Shown: positions 17,164 through 26,641, counted from the first letter of the stretch. The stretch: DNA of 64,000 nt from Actinomycetales bacterium (GCA_016710385.1 JADJVX010000017.1:682001-746000), one strand, 5' to 3'. Numbers and translations are program-made. Notes: generated by a model from the letters alone, not told the origin.

Positions 17164-18138
17164 TCAACTCGCTTCCTGTGTCGAGCCCGCGTGGGCCCGT
17201 CCGTCGTAGGCCAAGGTCAGCTGTGCGGACGTGGCCAAGCCGTCGGCCGCATCGGGGCCAGGCAGTCCGGCGAAGAGATCGTCCTCGATCGGGTGGATCG
17301 GCACATAGGACAGCGCGGCCTCGAAATCCTCGGTCGGCCACACCCGCGCCTCGAGCTCGCGCGGCATCCGGAACCACCAGCCGTCGGGGTCGACCTGGGT
17401 GGCGTGCGCGAGCAGGGCGGCATCGCGGGTCGGGAAGTGTTCGGCACACGGCACACGGGTTGTGATCGTGCGCACCGGCCGCTTGTCGATCGCGGCGACC
17501 CACTCGGTGTAGGGCGACTCGATCCCGTCGGCGAGCATCGCGTCATGGAAAGCCCGGATGCGCCCGCCGCTGTGGGTCTGGTTGTAGTAGAGCTTGAGCG
17601 GCTGCCAGGCCGGACCAGCATGCGGGTATGCCGTGGGGTCACCGGCCGCGAGGAAGGCCGACATCGACACCGTGTGGGTCATGATGTGGTCGGGGTGAGG
17701 GTAGCCACCGAGCTCGTCATAGGTCGTCATGACGTGCGGGCGGAACGACCGGATCACCCGGACCAGCGCCTCGGTGGTCACCGACAGCGGTTCCAGGGCG
17801 AAACAGCCCTCGGGCAGCGGCGGGAGGGGATCGCCTTCCGGCAGACCGGAATCCATGAAGCCCAGCCAGACGTGCTCGATGCCGAGCACCTTTGCCGCAG
17901 CCGCCATCTCGTCCCGCCGCACCTGGGCGATGTCGCGCAAGATGTGCGGGTCGTCCTTGAGGCGCTCGTTGAGCACGTCGCCGCGTTCGCCACCTGTGCA
18001 CGAGACGACGCAGACCCGAGCGCCGCGAGCGACATAGGCGGCCGAGGCGGCCGCCCCCTTGCTCGCCTCGTCGTCGGGGTGGGCATGAACGGCGAGCAGA
18101 CGCAGCCCCGCGTGGGAGGCCTGGTCGGTGGACGGCAT
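17164..18138 (-). CDS. mca: Mycothiol S-conjugate amidase
   Basis: A Zn-dependent LmbE-family amidase of about 324 residues. AVHAHPDDEASKG and GGYPHPDHIMTH carry the metal ligands. Mca cleaves mycothiol conjugates of electrophiles, releasing mercapturic acids for export, which shows this organism makes mycothiol. The start MPSTDQ (18138) falls inside a GTATGCCGT repeat copy (18132-18140), as does the start at 53; an in-frame ATG 48 bases upstream (MVNGSS) is a less likely alternative. Gene order with the small membrane protein matches Mycobacterium. Confidence 0.93.
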   Translation of the reverse strand: MPSTDQASHAGLRLLAVHAHPDDEASKGAAASAAYVARGARVCVVSCTGGERGDVLNERLKDDPHILRDIAQVRRDEMAAAAKVLGIEHVWLGFMDSGLPEGDPLPPLPEGCFALEPLSVTTEALVRVIRSFRPHVMTTYDELGGYPHPDHIMTHTVSMSAFLAAGDPTAYPHAGPAWQPLKLYYNQTHSGGRIRAFHDAMLADGIESPYTEWVAAIDKRPVRTITTRVPCAEHFPTRDAALLAHATQVDPDGWWFRMPRELEARVWPTEDFEAALSYVPIHPIEDDLFAGLPGPDAADGLATSAQLTLAYDGRAHAGSTQEAS

Positions 18139-18216
18139 ACGCTGGTCTCGGTCCTTGTCAGGGATGGGGCTACTACCGTTGACCATCATCCCATCCCATC
18201 GCCGGAGGTATCGCGC

Positions 18217-18654
18217 GTGCCCGAGTCGTACCGCATCGAGTCCGATCCGGACTGGGATGCCGAGGCGGAGGAGGAGGCGGCCGACCGCGAACCCATCGCC
18301 CGGGTCGGCGGACGCAATCTCAAGTGGTGGATCATCGCGGCGGTTTTCACCCTGGCGATGGCCCTGTTCGCCACCGGCAAGATCATGGGCGCGGCAGCCG
18401 AGCAAGTGACGGCCGAGACCTTTGGCTTCAAGGTCATCGACGACCGCACGGCGACGATCACCTTCGACGTGACCAAGCCACCGGAGACGACGGTGCTGTG
18501 CACCGTGCACGCCCAGGACCTCAAGAAGGCCCTCGTCGGCAGCGCCGAGATCGTCGTGCCCCCGGCGGCCCAACGCACTACCACCCACACCGCGACGATC
18601 AAGACGACGACGAGGGCCGTGGCCGCCATCGTCCAGTCCTGCGTGCGGCAGTGA
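18217..18654 (+). CDS. DUF4307 membrane protein
   Basis: A 145-residue protein: acidic cytoplasmic N terminus (about 35 residues, EAEEEAADREP), one transmembrane helix (WWIIAAVFTLAMALFATG) and an exported C-terminal domain with two cysteines (VLCTVHAQ and SCVRQ). It matches DUF4307 (Rv1081c-like), which habitually neighbours mca. GTG start with GGAGG 8 bases upstream. Divergent from mca and translationally coupled (GTGA) to the next gene. Function unknown. Confidence 0.85.
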   Translation: MPESYRIESDPDWDAEAEEEAADREPIARVGGRNLKWWIIAAVFTLAMALFATGKIMGAAAEQVTAETFGFKVIDDRTATITFDVTKPPETTVLCTVHAQDLKKALVGSAEIVVPPAAQRTTTHTATIKTTTRAVAAIVQSCVRQ

Positions 18655-20057
18655 CTTCCGACGAGCGGGTGCTCGTCGTCGACATCGGATCGACCTTCAC
18701 CAAGGCTGCCCTGGTCGACCGCGTCACCGGTGTCGTCCTCGCGCACGGGGACGCCCTGACCAGCCGCTCGACCGACGTCATGGCAGCAGTGCATGACCTT
18801 GCCGCCCGGCTGGGTGCCGGGCCGGACGTCGAGGTCATCGGGTGTTCCAGCGCCGGCGGCGGATTGCGCCTGGCCGTCGTCGGCTACGAGCGGGCCGTCA
18901 CCGCCGACGCGGGCTACCGGGTGGGACTGTCGGCGGGCGCCAAGGTCGTCCACGTCGCGACCGGGGCGCTGGAGGATGCGGCCACCGCTGCCCTGGCCGC
19001 CGACCGTCCCGACATCGTCCTGCTCGTCGGCGGCACCGACGGCGGCAACGCCGAGGTGATCCTGCACAACGCCGCCGCCCTGGCCCAAGCCCCCCTGCCC
19101 GCAGCAGTGCCGGTCGTCGTCGCGGGCAACAGCGCCGCCCGAGCCGAGTGCGTGGCCCTCATCGCGGCCGGGGGCCGGTCGGTGCTCGCCGCGGACAATG
19201 TGCTGCCCGACATCGGGGTCATCGCTCCCGAGAGCGCCCGGGCCGCCATGCGGCAGGCCTTCCTCACCCACGTCATCGGCGGCAAGGGCCTCTCCCGTGA
19301 CCCGGCCTTCCCGGCCGTCGTGCGGATGGCCACCCCCGATGCCGTGCTGCGCGGTGTCGAGGTGCTCAGCGAGGTCACCGATGCGGATGTCCTCGTGATC
19401 GACGTCGGCGGCGCGACGACCGACGTCTATTCGTCCGTGTCCCCCGCCTCCCCCGCCGAGCCCCCACCAGCGCGTTCCTCCCACCTGCGCCGTCGGGTCA
19501 CCCGCATCGACTCCGGCGCCCCGGACCCGGGTCAGGCCGATGTCGCCGGGATGCTCCGCCACGCCCGCACCGTCGAGGCCGACCTCGGCATGCGCTGGAA
19601 CGCCGACTCGGTCGTCACCGCAGCTGACCGCGAGCGCCTGCCGGTGCAGCCCGGACTGCGCGAGTATGCCGTAGGGCTGCCCCAGCGCCCGGACCACCTC
19701 CCGGCCGACGAGACCGAGGCCGGCTACGACCTCGGGGTGGCCCGGCTGGCCGCCATTGTCGCGGCCAGACGGCACGCCCGCCCACCGGCTCCGGGGCGTC
19801 CCGGCCGCGACCTGTCCACCGTCGGCGTGGTGCTCGGGTCGGGCGGTGTGCTGCGCCACCGTTCGCCACCAGAGGCGCTCACCGTCATCGCAGCGGTGAC
19901 CGACGACCAGGCCGGCGGCTGGCGACTGCCGCGGTCCCCGCGGCTCGGCATCGACACGGCATACCTGCTGGTCGTTGTCGGCCTGCTGGCCGACACCCAC
20001 CCGGACGCGGCGCGACGGGTGGCCCAGAGCCTGCTGGAATCTCAGCCGGGCCGATAG
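18651..20057 (+). CDS. GlmL/MutL-type ASKHA ATPase (glutamate-mutase accessory family)
   Basis: A 468-residue protein with the ASKHA phosphate-1 motif VLVVDIGSTFTKAALVD and later GCSSAGGGLRLAV, VLLVGGTDGGNAEV and VIDVGGATTDVYS, typical of GlmL. GlmL proteins are thought to reactivate or chaperone coenzyme-B12-dependent glutamate mutase, but no glmE or glmS-type mutase subunit is present in this window. It starts with GTGA overlapping DUF4307 and is followed 11 bases later by ilvA, which suggests a link to amino-acid catabolism (inference). Confidence 0.82.
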   Translation: MTSDERVLVVDIGSTFTKAALVDRVTGVVLAHGDALTSRSTDVMAAVHDLAARLGAGPDVEVIGCSSAGGGLRLAVVGYERAVTADAGYRVGLSAGAKVVHVATGALEDAATAALAADRPDIVLLVGGTDGGNAEVILHNAAALAQAPLPAAVPVVVAGNSAARAECVALIAAGGRSVLAADNVLPDIGVIAPESARAAMRQAFLTHVIGGKGLSRDPAFPAVVRMATPDAVLRGVEVLSEVTDADVLVIDVGGATTDVYSSVSPASPAEPPPARSSHLRRRVTRIDSGAPDPGQADVAGMLRHARTVEADLGMRWNADSVVTAADRERLPVQPGLREYAVGLPQRPDHLPADETEAGYDLGVARLAAIVAARRHARPPAPGRPGRDLSTVGVVLGSGGVLRHRSPPEALTVIAAVTDDQAGGWRLPRSPRLGIDTAYLLVVVGLLADTHPDAARRVAQSLLESQPGR

Positions 20058-20068
20058 CCTCCGGGTCC

Positions 20069-21283
20069 ATGAGCGAACTGCCGGTAGCGATCGAGGACGT
20101 GTATGCCGCGCGCGAGCTGCTGGCGGGGGTTATCGAACCCACCCCGATGCAGCTCAGCCGAGCGCTGAGCGACCTCGTCGGCGCTGACGTCTATCTCAAG
20201 TGCGAAAACCTGCAGCGCGCCGGGTCGTTCAAGATCCGCGGGGCCTACACGCGCATGTCGCGGCTCACGTCGCAGGAGAAGGAGCGCGGGGTGGTGGCCG
20301 CCAGCGCGGGCAACCACGCCCAAGGCGTCGCCCTGGCGGCCAAGATGCTCGGGATCTCGGCCACCGTGTTCATGCCGACCGGAGCACCGCTGCCCAAGTT
20401 GGCGGCGACGCGTGGCTATGGGGCGACGGTGCAGCTGCACGGCAGCACGCTCGACGAGGCGCTCGTGGAGGCGCACGCGTATGCCGCCCGCACCGGGGCC
20501 GTGCTCATCCACCCCTTCGATCACGCCGACATCGTCGCTGGGCAGGGCACCTGCGGGCTGGAGATCCTCGAGCAGTGCCCCCAGGTGCGCACCATCATCG
20601 TGTCGACCGGCGGCGGGGGCCTGGTCAGCGGTATTGCCGTGGCGGTCAAGGCGCTCCGGCCGGATGTGCGGGTCATCGGGGTGCAGGCCGAGCAGGCCGC
20701 CGCCTACCCGTTGTCGCTCGCCGCCGGACGTCCGGTCGCGCTCGAATCGATGCAGACGATGGCCGACGGCATCGCGGTCGGCCGGCCCGGACCGGTGCCT
20801 TTCGAGCTCGTCGCGTCGCTCGTCGACGAGGTCCACACGGTGAGCGAGGCCGCGATGTCCCGCGCCGTTGTCTACCTGCTCGAACGGACCAAACTCGTCG
20901 CCGAGCCAGCCGGGGCGGCCGCCGTCGCCCGGCTGCTGGAACCCGATCTGCACGTCGAGGGACCGGTCGTCGTCGTGCTCTCCGGCGGCAACATCGACCC
21001 GCTGCTGCTGCTGCGGATCGTCCGGCACGGCCTCTCGGCGGGCGGGCGCTTCCTCCAAGTCACCGTGCGGGTGCCGGACCGGCCAGGATCCTTGGCGCGG
21101 CTGCTGGCTGACCTAGCCGAGACCCAAGCCAACGTCATCGAGGTCGGACACCTACGCACCACGGCCACCCTCGGCGTCGACGAGGTCGAGATCGGGGTGG
21201 AGCTGGAAACCCGAGGTCCCGAACATCGAGAAGCGGTGCTGCGGGCCCTGCGGGATGCCGGATACCGCCTGGTCTTCGGCTAG
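20069..21283 (+). CDS. ilvA: Threonine ammonia-lyase
   Basis: A 404-residue PLP enzyme converting threonine to 2-oxobutyrate. The PLP lysine is in RAGSFKIRGAY; the STGGGGLVSG loop binds phosphate; residues from about 325 form a single C-terminal ACT domain (VTVRVPDRPGSLARLLADLAE). This size and single ACT domain fit the catabolic/short form rather than the two-domain biosynthetic IlvA, so tdcB-like regulation is possible. TAGCCT lies 8 bases before the ATG. Confidence 0.93.
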   Translation: MSELPVAIEDVYAARELLAGVIEPTPMQLSRALSDLVGADVYLKCENLQRAGSFKIRGAYTRMSRLTSQEKERGVVAASAGNHAQGVALAAKMLGISATVFMPTGAPLPKLAATRGYGATVQLHGSTLDEALVEAHAYAARTGAVLIHPFDHADIVAGQGTCGLEILEQCPQVRTIIVSTGGGGLVSGIAVAVKALRPDVRVIGVQAEQAAAYPLSLAAGRPVALESMQTMADGIAVGRPGPVPFELVASLVDEVHTVSEAAMSRAVVYLLERTKLVAEPAGAAAVARLLEPDLHVEGPVVVVLSGGNIDPLLLLRIVRHGLSAGGRFLQVTVRVPDRPGSLARLLADLAETQANVIEVGHLRTTATLGVDEVEIGVELETRGPEHREAVLRALRDAGYRLVFG

Positions 21284-21387
21284 CGCAATCCGAGTCCCGG
21301 TGGTCGTCAGCCCTTGGTTGTGGGGCCTCTCCCATCGCTGGGTTGGGCGGGATGATCCATCACGCCTGCGCCGCTGCTGGGTCGCGC

Positions 21388-23060
21388 CTACGACTGCCGG
21401 GCAGACTCCACCCGTTGCTCGCTTGCTGCGTGTTCGTGGAAGTGGACGGTCTTGGCTCCTCGGGTGTCGAGGCCGCCCGGGTTGTCGGGGTTGTCGGGGC
21501 TAACGGTGGTGGTGTGGTGTCGGTGGTGGGGGTTGTGGATCAGCCGGTGGTGGTATCCACATAACGGGATGGCTTGATCAAGGTCGGTCAGCCCGCCTTT
21601 CGACCAAGGCTGCTGGTGGTGCAACTCTGACCACGCAAACGGCCGGTCACACCCATCCGCAGCGCAGGTGTCATAGATCAAGGCGAGGGCGGTGCGTTGC
21701 GGGTCGCTGAAGAACCGGTGATGTCGGCCGAGGTCGAGGACCTGCCCAGGTCCACCCAGGACTGCGGGGAGGATCCCGGCTTGGCAGGCGATCCGCCGAG
21801 CGGCGCTGGCCGAGATCAATGCGCCGGTGTCGGTGCTGGCGGCACCACCACTGGGAGTCATCTCCAACAACGTCCCGGTGCTCTCGCGGACCGATTGCTG
21901 CACCAGTGCCGCCTGTGCGGCGCCGACGGCTTGTTCCATGGTCATCGTGACGATCACGGTGGCGGCGACTTTCCCGGTGAGTCGTTCGGTGTCCAAGTGC
22001 TCGATCAACTCAGTCAAGGCCCGTCCGCGGCGGTGAGCCCAGTCGATATCGGCCCAATCGGCATTCCGACCCACCCCCGCGGTGCGCCGACACCCGCCGC
22101 CGCCTGCTGCCCAGTCGGGCCGGCCTCGGCGGGCGCGTTGATCCCGAAGGCGGCACCCGCAGTGTCGCCGGTGACGTTGCTTGAGTGCTGGGCCTGGCGG
22201 GTGGAGGCGTGTAGGTCGGCAGCGACCGACCCGTCACTCAGGTCACCGGCAGCAGTCTGACCATCAACCAGGAGCGCTTCGGCGGCTTGGCGGAGGTGAT
22301 CACGCCGGGGTGCGGTCATCGACTGCAACACCTTGCCCAGCATCCGCGCAGTGAACGTCGGCAACAACGCCTGCAGTCGCGTGGTCCCATCCCCCAGGTC
22401 TTGCATGGTGACCGTCGCCAACCGGTAGGCCCGGCACTCCTGATCCACCAACTGCGCTTCGACATGCTCAGCCACCTCAGCGGCAGAGCGTTCCGCAGCA
22501 GCGAGGGCGAACTTCGCCGCCCGATACAACCGGCCCGGGTTCAATTGCTGCGCCTTCTGGACCAGGGACGTTTCGACCTTGACCCGCTCAACGTCAGTCA
22601 ACGTCTCCGGGAGCTTGTCCATCGTCGCGGCGATAATCCCCGCACACCGGCTAGAGACGTCACCGGCATCGAACGCCGCCCGGGTCACCGCCAACCCCTC
22701 ACCATCCAGAGCGGTGGCCAACTGCACCTTCCGCGCCGCATCAGCCCCACCACTACGGGTCGCTGACGCCACCCACGCTGAAGTCGAGGAATGCCCGGTC
22801 CGGCGATGCACCTGCTGCCGGTCAGCCCGAGCCACCAACGCCAACCGCAGTGCCTCCACCCGGCGAGCGATCCGCTCCACCTCACCAATATCCGCAGCAC
22901 CCACAACCACCCCAGCAGCCGGGTCAGCCAACCGAGCATGCACCTGGTCCACCAGTGCATGCAGCACCCCCGTCGGCACCCCCACCACTGACCCACCCCG
23001 CGACACCGCGCCGGACGGCATACCGCCGCCTGGCTGCGAGTCCAACGAGGTGATCGTCAT
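21388..23060 (-). pseudogene. DUF222/HNH endonuclease gene, frameshifted
   Basis: Two overlapping frames together make one 13E12-type protein of about 557 residues. The upstream frame (from 23060) has the DUF222 domain and runs off-family after GWVGMPIGP; the downstream frame supplies GRNADWADIDWAHRRGRAL and the HNH domain (CAADGCDRPFAWSELHHQQ, LCGYHHRLIHNP), so the nuclease motif is intact. Joining needs a -1 shift at a run of five G on the coding strand (22074-22078). Decay, a sequencing indel or programmed frameshifting are all possible. It sits between ilvA and greA, which are near neighbours in relatives, so it is probably an insertion. Confidence 0.8.
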
Positions 23061-23095
23061 AGCACGAGTGTACTAGGACAGACGTGCTAGCGCAA
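23060..23095 (-). promoter_or_regulatory. Leaderless promoter with overlapping inverted repeat for the DUF222-HNH gene
   Basis: On the minus strand TTGCGC (23090-23095) and TACACT (23067-23072) are spaced by exactly 17 bases; the ATG begins 6 bases after the -10. The arms TAGCACG (23060-23066) and CGTGCTA (23083-23089) form a perfect 7-bp inverted repeat covering the spacer and start, a likely operator. Confidence 0.6.
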
Positions 23096-23179
23096 GAGCA
23101 ATACCGCGATACTGCACTACCAGGAGTGCTACACGGAGCCGACCACTGGCCAAGCCCGACCAGCGTGGCCGGCCTCAGG

Positions 23180-23671
23180 TCAGCTGGTGTAGGGCCGCGC
23201 CGAGAGGATCTTGGCCTCGATCCTCTTGCCGTTCGGCGCGGCATACGAAACGGTGTCGCCGGCGACGCGACCGTTGACCGCCGCACCCAACGGCGAGGCC
23301 TCGCTGAAGACGTGGATGTCGGTGTGGTCCTGGATTTCGCGGTGGCCGAGCAGGAAGGTCTCCTCCTCGCCAAAGATCTCGACGGTCACGACCATGCCAG
23401 GCTCGACGACACCGTCGTCCGGGGGCGGGGTGTCGCCGACGGTCGCCGACTGGAGCAGCTGGGTGAGCTGGCGGATGCGGGCTTCCATCTTGCCCTGCTC
23501 CTCCTTGGCAGCGTGGTAGCCGCCATTCTCCTTGAGGTCACCCTCCAGGCGCGCCGCCTCGATGCGCTTGGACAGCTCGGAGCGGCCCTCCGTCGACAGT
23601 CGCTCCAGCTCGGCCTTCAGCCGCTCGAAGGCGTCCGGGGTGAGGTAAGCGCTCTTGGCGGGCTCGGTCAT
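23180..23671 (-). CDS. greA: Transcription elongation factor GreA
   Basis: A 163-residue GreA that rescues backtracked RNA polymerase. The N-terminal coiled coil (residues about 8-78) carries the acidic tip in EGDLKENGGYHAAKEEQ, the domain that enters the secondary channel; the C-terminal globular domain ends in NGKRIEAKILSARPYTS. The ATG at 23671 has AGGAG 9 bases upstream. Divergent from the Lgt-like gene. Confidence 0.96.
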   Translation of the reverse strand: MTEPAKSAYLTPDAFERLKAELERLSTEGRSELSKRIEAARLEGDLKENGGYHAAKEEQGKMEARIRQLTQLLQSATVGDTPPPDDGVVEPGMVVTVEIFGEEETFLLGHREIQDHTDIHVFSEASPLGAAVNGRVAGDTVSYAAPNGKRIEAKILSARPYTS

Positions 23672-23925
23672 GGCAACAGACTCCTGATCGTTCCGGGCAA
23701 GGCGTCGTCAGGGGCGTCTGCTCGGGATGTGACTCGTTGGGGCGACATCGCCGCCCGACATGGGCGGGCGGCCGGGAGCCCCGGATGAATGGACGAGTCT
23801 ACCAAAGCACGCCGTGAGCACGGCTACTCATCCCCAGACCGAACCGACCCGGTAACGTCAGGCCGAGCGGGCCCACCCCGCTGCGCTCGTCGCGGGTGCG
23901 CCCTTCAGCTCGGGAGGAACCTCCG

Positions 23926-24726
23926 GTGTATCCGACGATCGGGGACCTGCTGGGCATCCGGCTGCCGATCCCGACACACGACACTTTCGTCGGCGTCGGG
24001 GTGCTGGCTGCCATCGCCGTCTTCGTGCTCGAGACGCGGCGCCGGCGCCAGGACGACCCGCGGCTGCTGGCGGTCGTGAGCGGCGCCCTCATCGGCGGGG
24101 CGATCTTCATGCGGATGGGCACCTGGCTGCAGCATGTCGACCTGCGAGCCAATGCCGGCCTCGTCGAGCAATGGCTCTACGGCAACCGCTCGATCCTCGG
24201 CGGACTGGTCGGCGCGTGGGCCGGCGTGCACGTCGCCAAGCGGATCACCGGCTATCGCCCCCGCACCGGCGACCTCTTCGCCCCTGCCGTCGCCCTCGGG
24301 ATGGCGATCGGCCGGTTCGGATGCCTGCTCACCGAACTGCCCGGCACCCCCAACCCGCTGGGTTTCGGCCCGGTCCTCGACCAGGAGACTGCTGCCACGC
24401 TGGGCGGGGTCGCCGGGGTCGCCCTGCATCCCTCCTTCCTCTATGAGATCGCCTTCCACGCCGTGGCCTTCGCCGTGCTGTGGCGGGTGCTGCGGCACCG
24501 GATCACCGCACCCGGCGAGACCCTCGTGCTCTACCTCGCGGCATACGGGGTGTTTCGTTTCCTCGTGGAGTTCGTGCGGGGCAACGACGTGGCCTGGGCC
24601 GGGTTGAGCCGGCCGCAGCTCTTTCTCGCTGTCACGGTGCCGCTGCTGCTGGCGCGGGTCGGGTTGCAATGGCGCCGCGGCGCGTATCGCCTGGCTCCGC
24701 CACCCCGGCAACGGGTGTCCGCGTGA
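23926..24726 (+). CDS. Lgt-like membrane transferase lacking canonical Lgt residues
   Basis: A polytopic protein of 266 residues related to prolipoprotein diacylglyceryl transferase. GRFGCLLTELPG aligns with the Lgt signature GRxGNFxNxE but has Cys for the conserved Asn, and the HGG segment is replaced by RSILGGLVGAWAG without His. HPSFLYEI and VEFVRGND correspond to later Lgt motifs. Housekeeping lgt is usually elsewhere (near trp genes in many actinobacteria), so this is likely a paralogue. GTG 23926 is chosen because GGGAGGAA lies 6 bases upstream. Its stop overlaps the radical SAM start (GTGA), implying joint function. Confidence 0.82.
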   Translation: MYPTIGDLLGIRLPIPTHDTFVGVGVLAAIAVFVLETRRRRQDDPRLLAVVSGALIGGAIFMRMGTWLQHVDLRANAGLVEQWLYGNRSILGGLVGAWAGVHVAKRITGYRPRTGDLFAPAVALGMAIGRFGCLLTELPGTPNPLGFGPVLDQETAATLGGVAGVALHPSFLYEIAFHAVAFAVLWRVLRHRITAPGETLVLYLAAYGVFRFLVEFVRGNDVAWAGLSRPQLFLAVTVPLLLARVGLQWRRGAYRLAPPPRQRVSA

Positions 24727-26330
24727 GCACCCGCACGCCGCAGGTCGGACCCGGTATGCCGTTGCGAGACTTCCGCGTCCACCGCTACGTCAACGCCTTC
24801 TGCCCGCACTGTCACCGTGAGCACCCCGACCGGCCGTTGGAGCAAGTGCGACGACTGTCGGGATGGCTGGCGGTGCGCAACGGCAGGGTCTTCCTGGAAC
24901 GCGGCTGTCCCGAGCACGGGTTCGTCAGCTCGCTCTACGACGAGTCGATCGAGATCCTGCGTTACCTCGAGCAGTGGACGGCCACGACCAAGGAGCACGT
25001 GGCCCACCGGATGGGCAACTTCGCCCCGGTGCCGCAGGCCTACCTCGACGGCATGCCGCACATGCAGACCCAGCACACCTGCATCCTGCTCGAAGACATC
25101 ACCGACCACTGCAACCTGCGTTGCCCGACCTGTTTCGCCGACTCGGCCCCGGACCGGCTCGCCACCGTGGCCTTGGCCGACGTGCTCGCCTCGGTCGACG
25201 CGCGACTGGAACTCGAGCGCGGTCGCCTCGATGTCGTCATGCTCAGCGGCGGCGAACCCACGGTGCACCCGCAGTTCGACCAATTGCTCGAGGAGCTCGT
25301 CGCACGCCCCATCATCCGAATCCTGGTCAACACCAATGGCATCCGGCTGGCGCGTGACGATGCCCTGCTCGATCTGTTGCGGCGGCACCGTCAGCGCGTC
25401 GAGGTCTACCTACAGTTCGACGGGGTCACCCCCGCTGGGTCGATCCACCACCGCGGGGCCGACCTGATGCGGTTTAAAACCGTTGCCCTGCAACGACTTT
25501 CCGCCGCAGGAGTCTTCACCACACTCACCATGACCGCTGCTCTAGGGGTCAATGACGGCGAGATCGGCGAGGTCATCCGGCTTGCGCTGGCGACGCCTTT
25601 CGTCGGCGGGGTGACCATTCAACCCGTCTTCGGTTCCGGCCGCGCCCGTTCGATCGACCCCCTCGACCGGCTCACCCACACCGGGGTTTTGGCCCGACTC
25701 GGCCCGCAAACCGACGGCTTGGTCACCTGGCGTGACCTCACTGCCCTGCCGTGCAGCCACCCGCACTGCGCGTCGGTGGGCTACTTCCTACGCGACGACT
25801 CAGGGGCTTGGCGCTCGCTGGTGTCGCTCATCGGACCGGACCGGCTGCTCGGCTATCTCGATCTCGACCCGGACGCCTTCGCCAACCGGTTCGCCGACCA
25901 AGAACTCCCCGCGGCCCTGCGGGCCACGGTCAAGGACTCGCTGCTGGGCCTGTTGTCCGAGCAATCCTCACTCACCCACCCCGACATCGGGCGGGTGTGG
26001 CGCGATATCTGCACGACCTGCGACATCGGGATCGGCACCCTCACGACACTCGCTGCCTCGCGCCTGCCGGGCCAGGCCGAGCGGCTGCGCACCATGCTCG
26101 CCGAGCGGGTGCTGCGGGTGACGGTCAAGCCGTTCATGGACATCGACACGATGATCGAGGAACGCCTCACCCAGTGCTGCGTCCACGTCGCGACCGTCAA
26201 CCCCGGCGACGGCGGCCACCAGTGCGCTCCGTTCTGCGCGGTGCAGGCCTGGGCGCCCCTGGCCGCGACCCGCATCTCCACGGCGATCGGTATGCCGTCC
26301 GCTCGCCCCGTCCCGCAGGAGGCACCGTGA
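24723..26330 (+). CDS. Radical SAM protein of the Tes/MJ0619 family
   Basis: A 535-residue radical SAM enzyme. Order: N-terminal cysteines (FCPHC, residues 27/30; RGCPEHG, 62) forming a rubredoxin-like module, the CNLRCPTC cluster motif (130, 134, 137), the SGGEPTVHP motif, then C-terminal cysteines in CSHPHC, CTTC and QCCVHV...CAPFC for auxiliary clusters. This layout, including MDIDTMIEERL before CCVH, matches archaeal tetraether lipid synthase (Tes), which joins lipid tails by C-C bonds. Here it is sandwiched by GTGA overlaps between an Lgt-like gene and a small membrane protein. A lipid or lipoprotein acyl-chain reaction is inferred. Confidence 0.82.
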   Translation: MSTRTPQVGPGMPLRDFRVHRYVNAFCPHCHREHPDRPLEQVRRLSGWLAVRNGRVFLERGCPEHGFVSSLYDESIEILRYLEQWTATTKEHVAHRMGNFAPVPQAYLDGMPHMQTQHTCILLEDITDHCNLRCPTCFADSAPDRLATVALADVLASVDARLELERGRLDVVMLSGGEPTVHPQFDQLLEELVARPIIRILVNTNGIRLARDDALLDLLRRHRQRVEVYLQFDGVTPAGSIHHRGADLMRFKTVALQRLSAAGVFTTLTMTAALGVNDGEIGEVIRLALATPFVGGVTIQPVFGSGRARSIDPLDRLTHTGVLARLGPQTDGLVTWRDLTALPCSHPHCASVGYFLRDDSGAWRSLVSLIGPDRLLGYLDLDPDAFANRFADQELPAALRATVKDSLLGLLSEQSSLTHPDIGRVWRDICTTCDIGIGTLTTLAASRLPGQAERLRTMLAERVLRVTVKPFMDIDTMIEERLTQCCVHVATVNPGDGGHQCAPFCAVQAWAPLAATRISTAIGMPSARPVPQEAP

Positions 26331-26641
26331 GCACACCGGCCGTCACACCCGGCATACCGGGCGCACCCCGAGCCGTCGATCCCGAGGTGCCGTTCGACCC
26401 GCTGAGGTTGTGCATCTTCGCAACCGTCGCTCTGCTGGGCTGGCTGTTCGGGCCGTTCGCGCTCGCCGTCTTCGCGGCCTTGGGTTTCAGCGGTTATTGG
26501 CGGGCCCGGCGCGCCGGTCTGACCCGCTCCCGCTGCTATTTGCGCGACACCCGTGTAGTGCTTGGCTACCTGGCGTTGCTCATGGTCCTGGCCGGCGTCG
26601 GCGCCTGGTGGCGTCTCACCAGCGTGGGGATGCACCTGTGA
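26327..26641 (+). CDS. Small two-helix membrane protein in the Lgt-like/Tes-like operon
   Basis: A 104-residue protein starting GTG in a GTGA overlap with the radical SAM gene. It has a proline-rich N terminus, two predicted membrane helices (LCIFATVALLGWLFGPFALAV and VVLGYLALLMVLAGVGAWW) and a basic loop (RARRAGLTRSRCYLRD). I recognise no family. Translational coupling suggests it is a partner of the operon, perhaps an anchor. Confidence 0.65.
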   Translation: MSTPAVTPGIPGAPRAVDPEVPFDPLRLCIFATVALLGWLFGPFALAVFAALGFSGYWRARRAGLTRSRCYLRDTRVVLGYLALLMVLAGVGAWWRLTSVGMHL

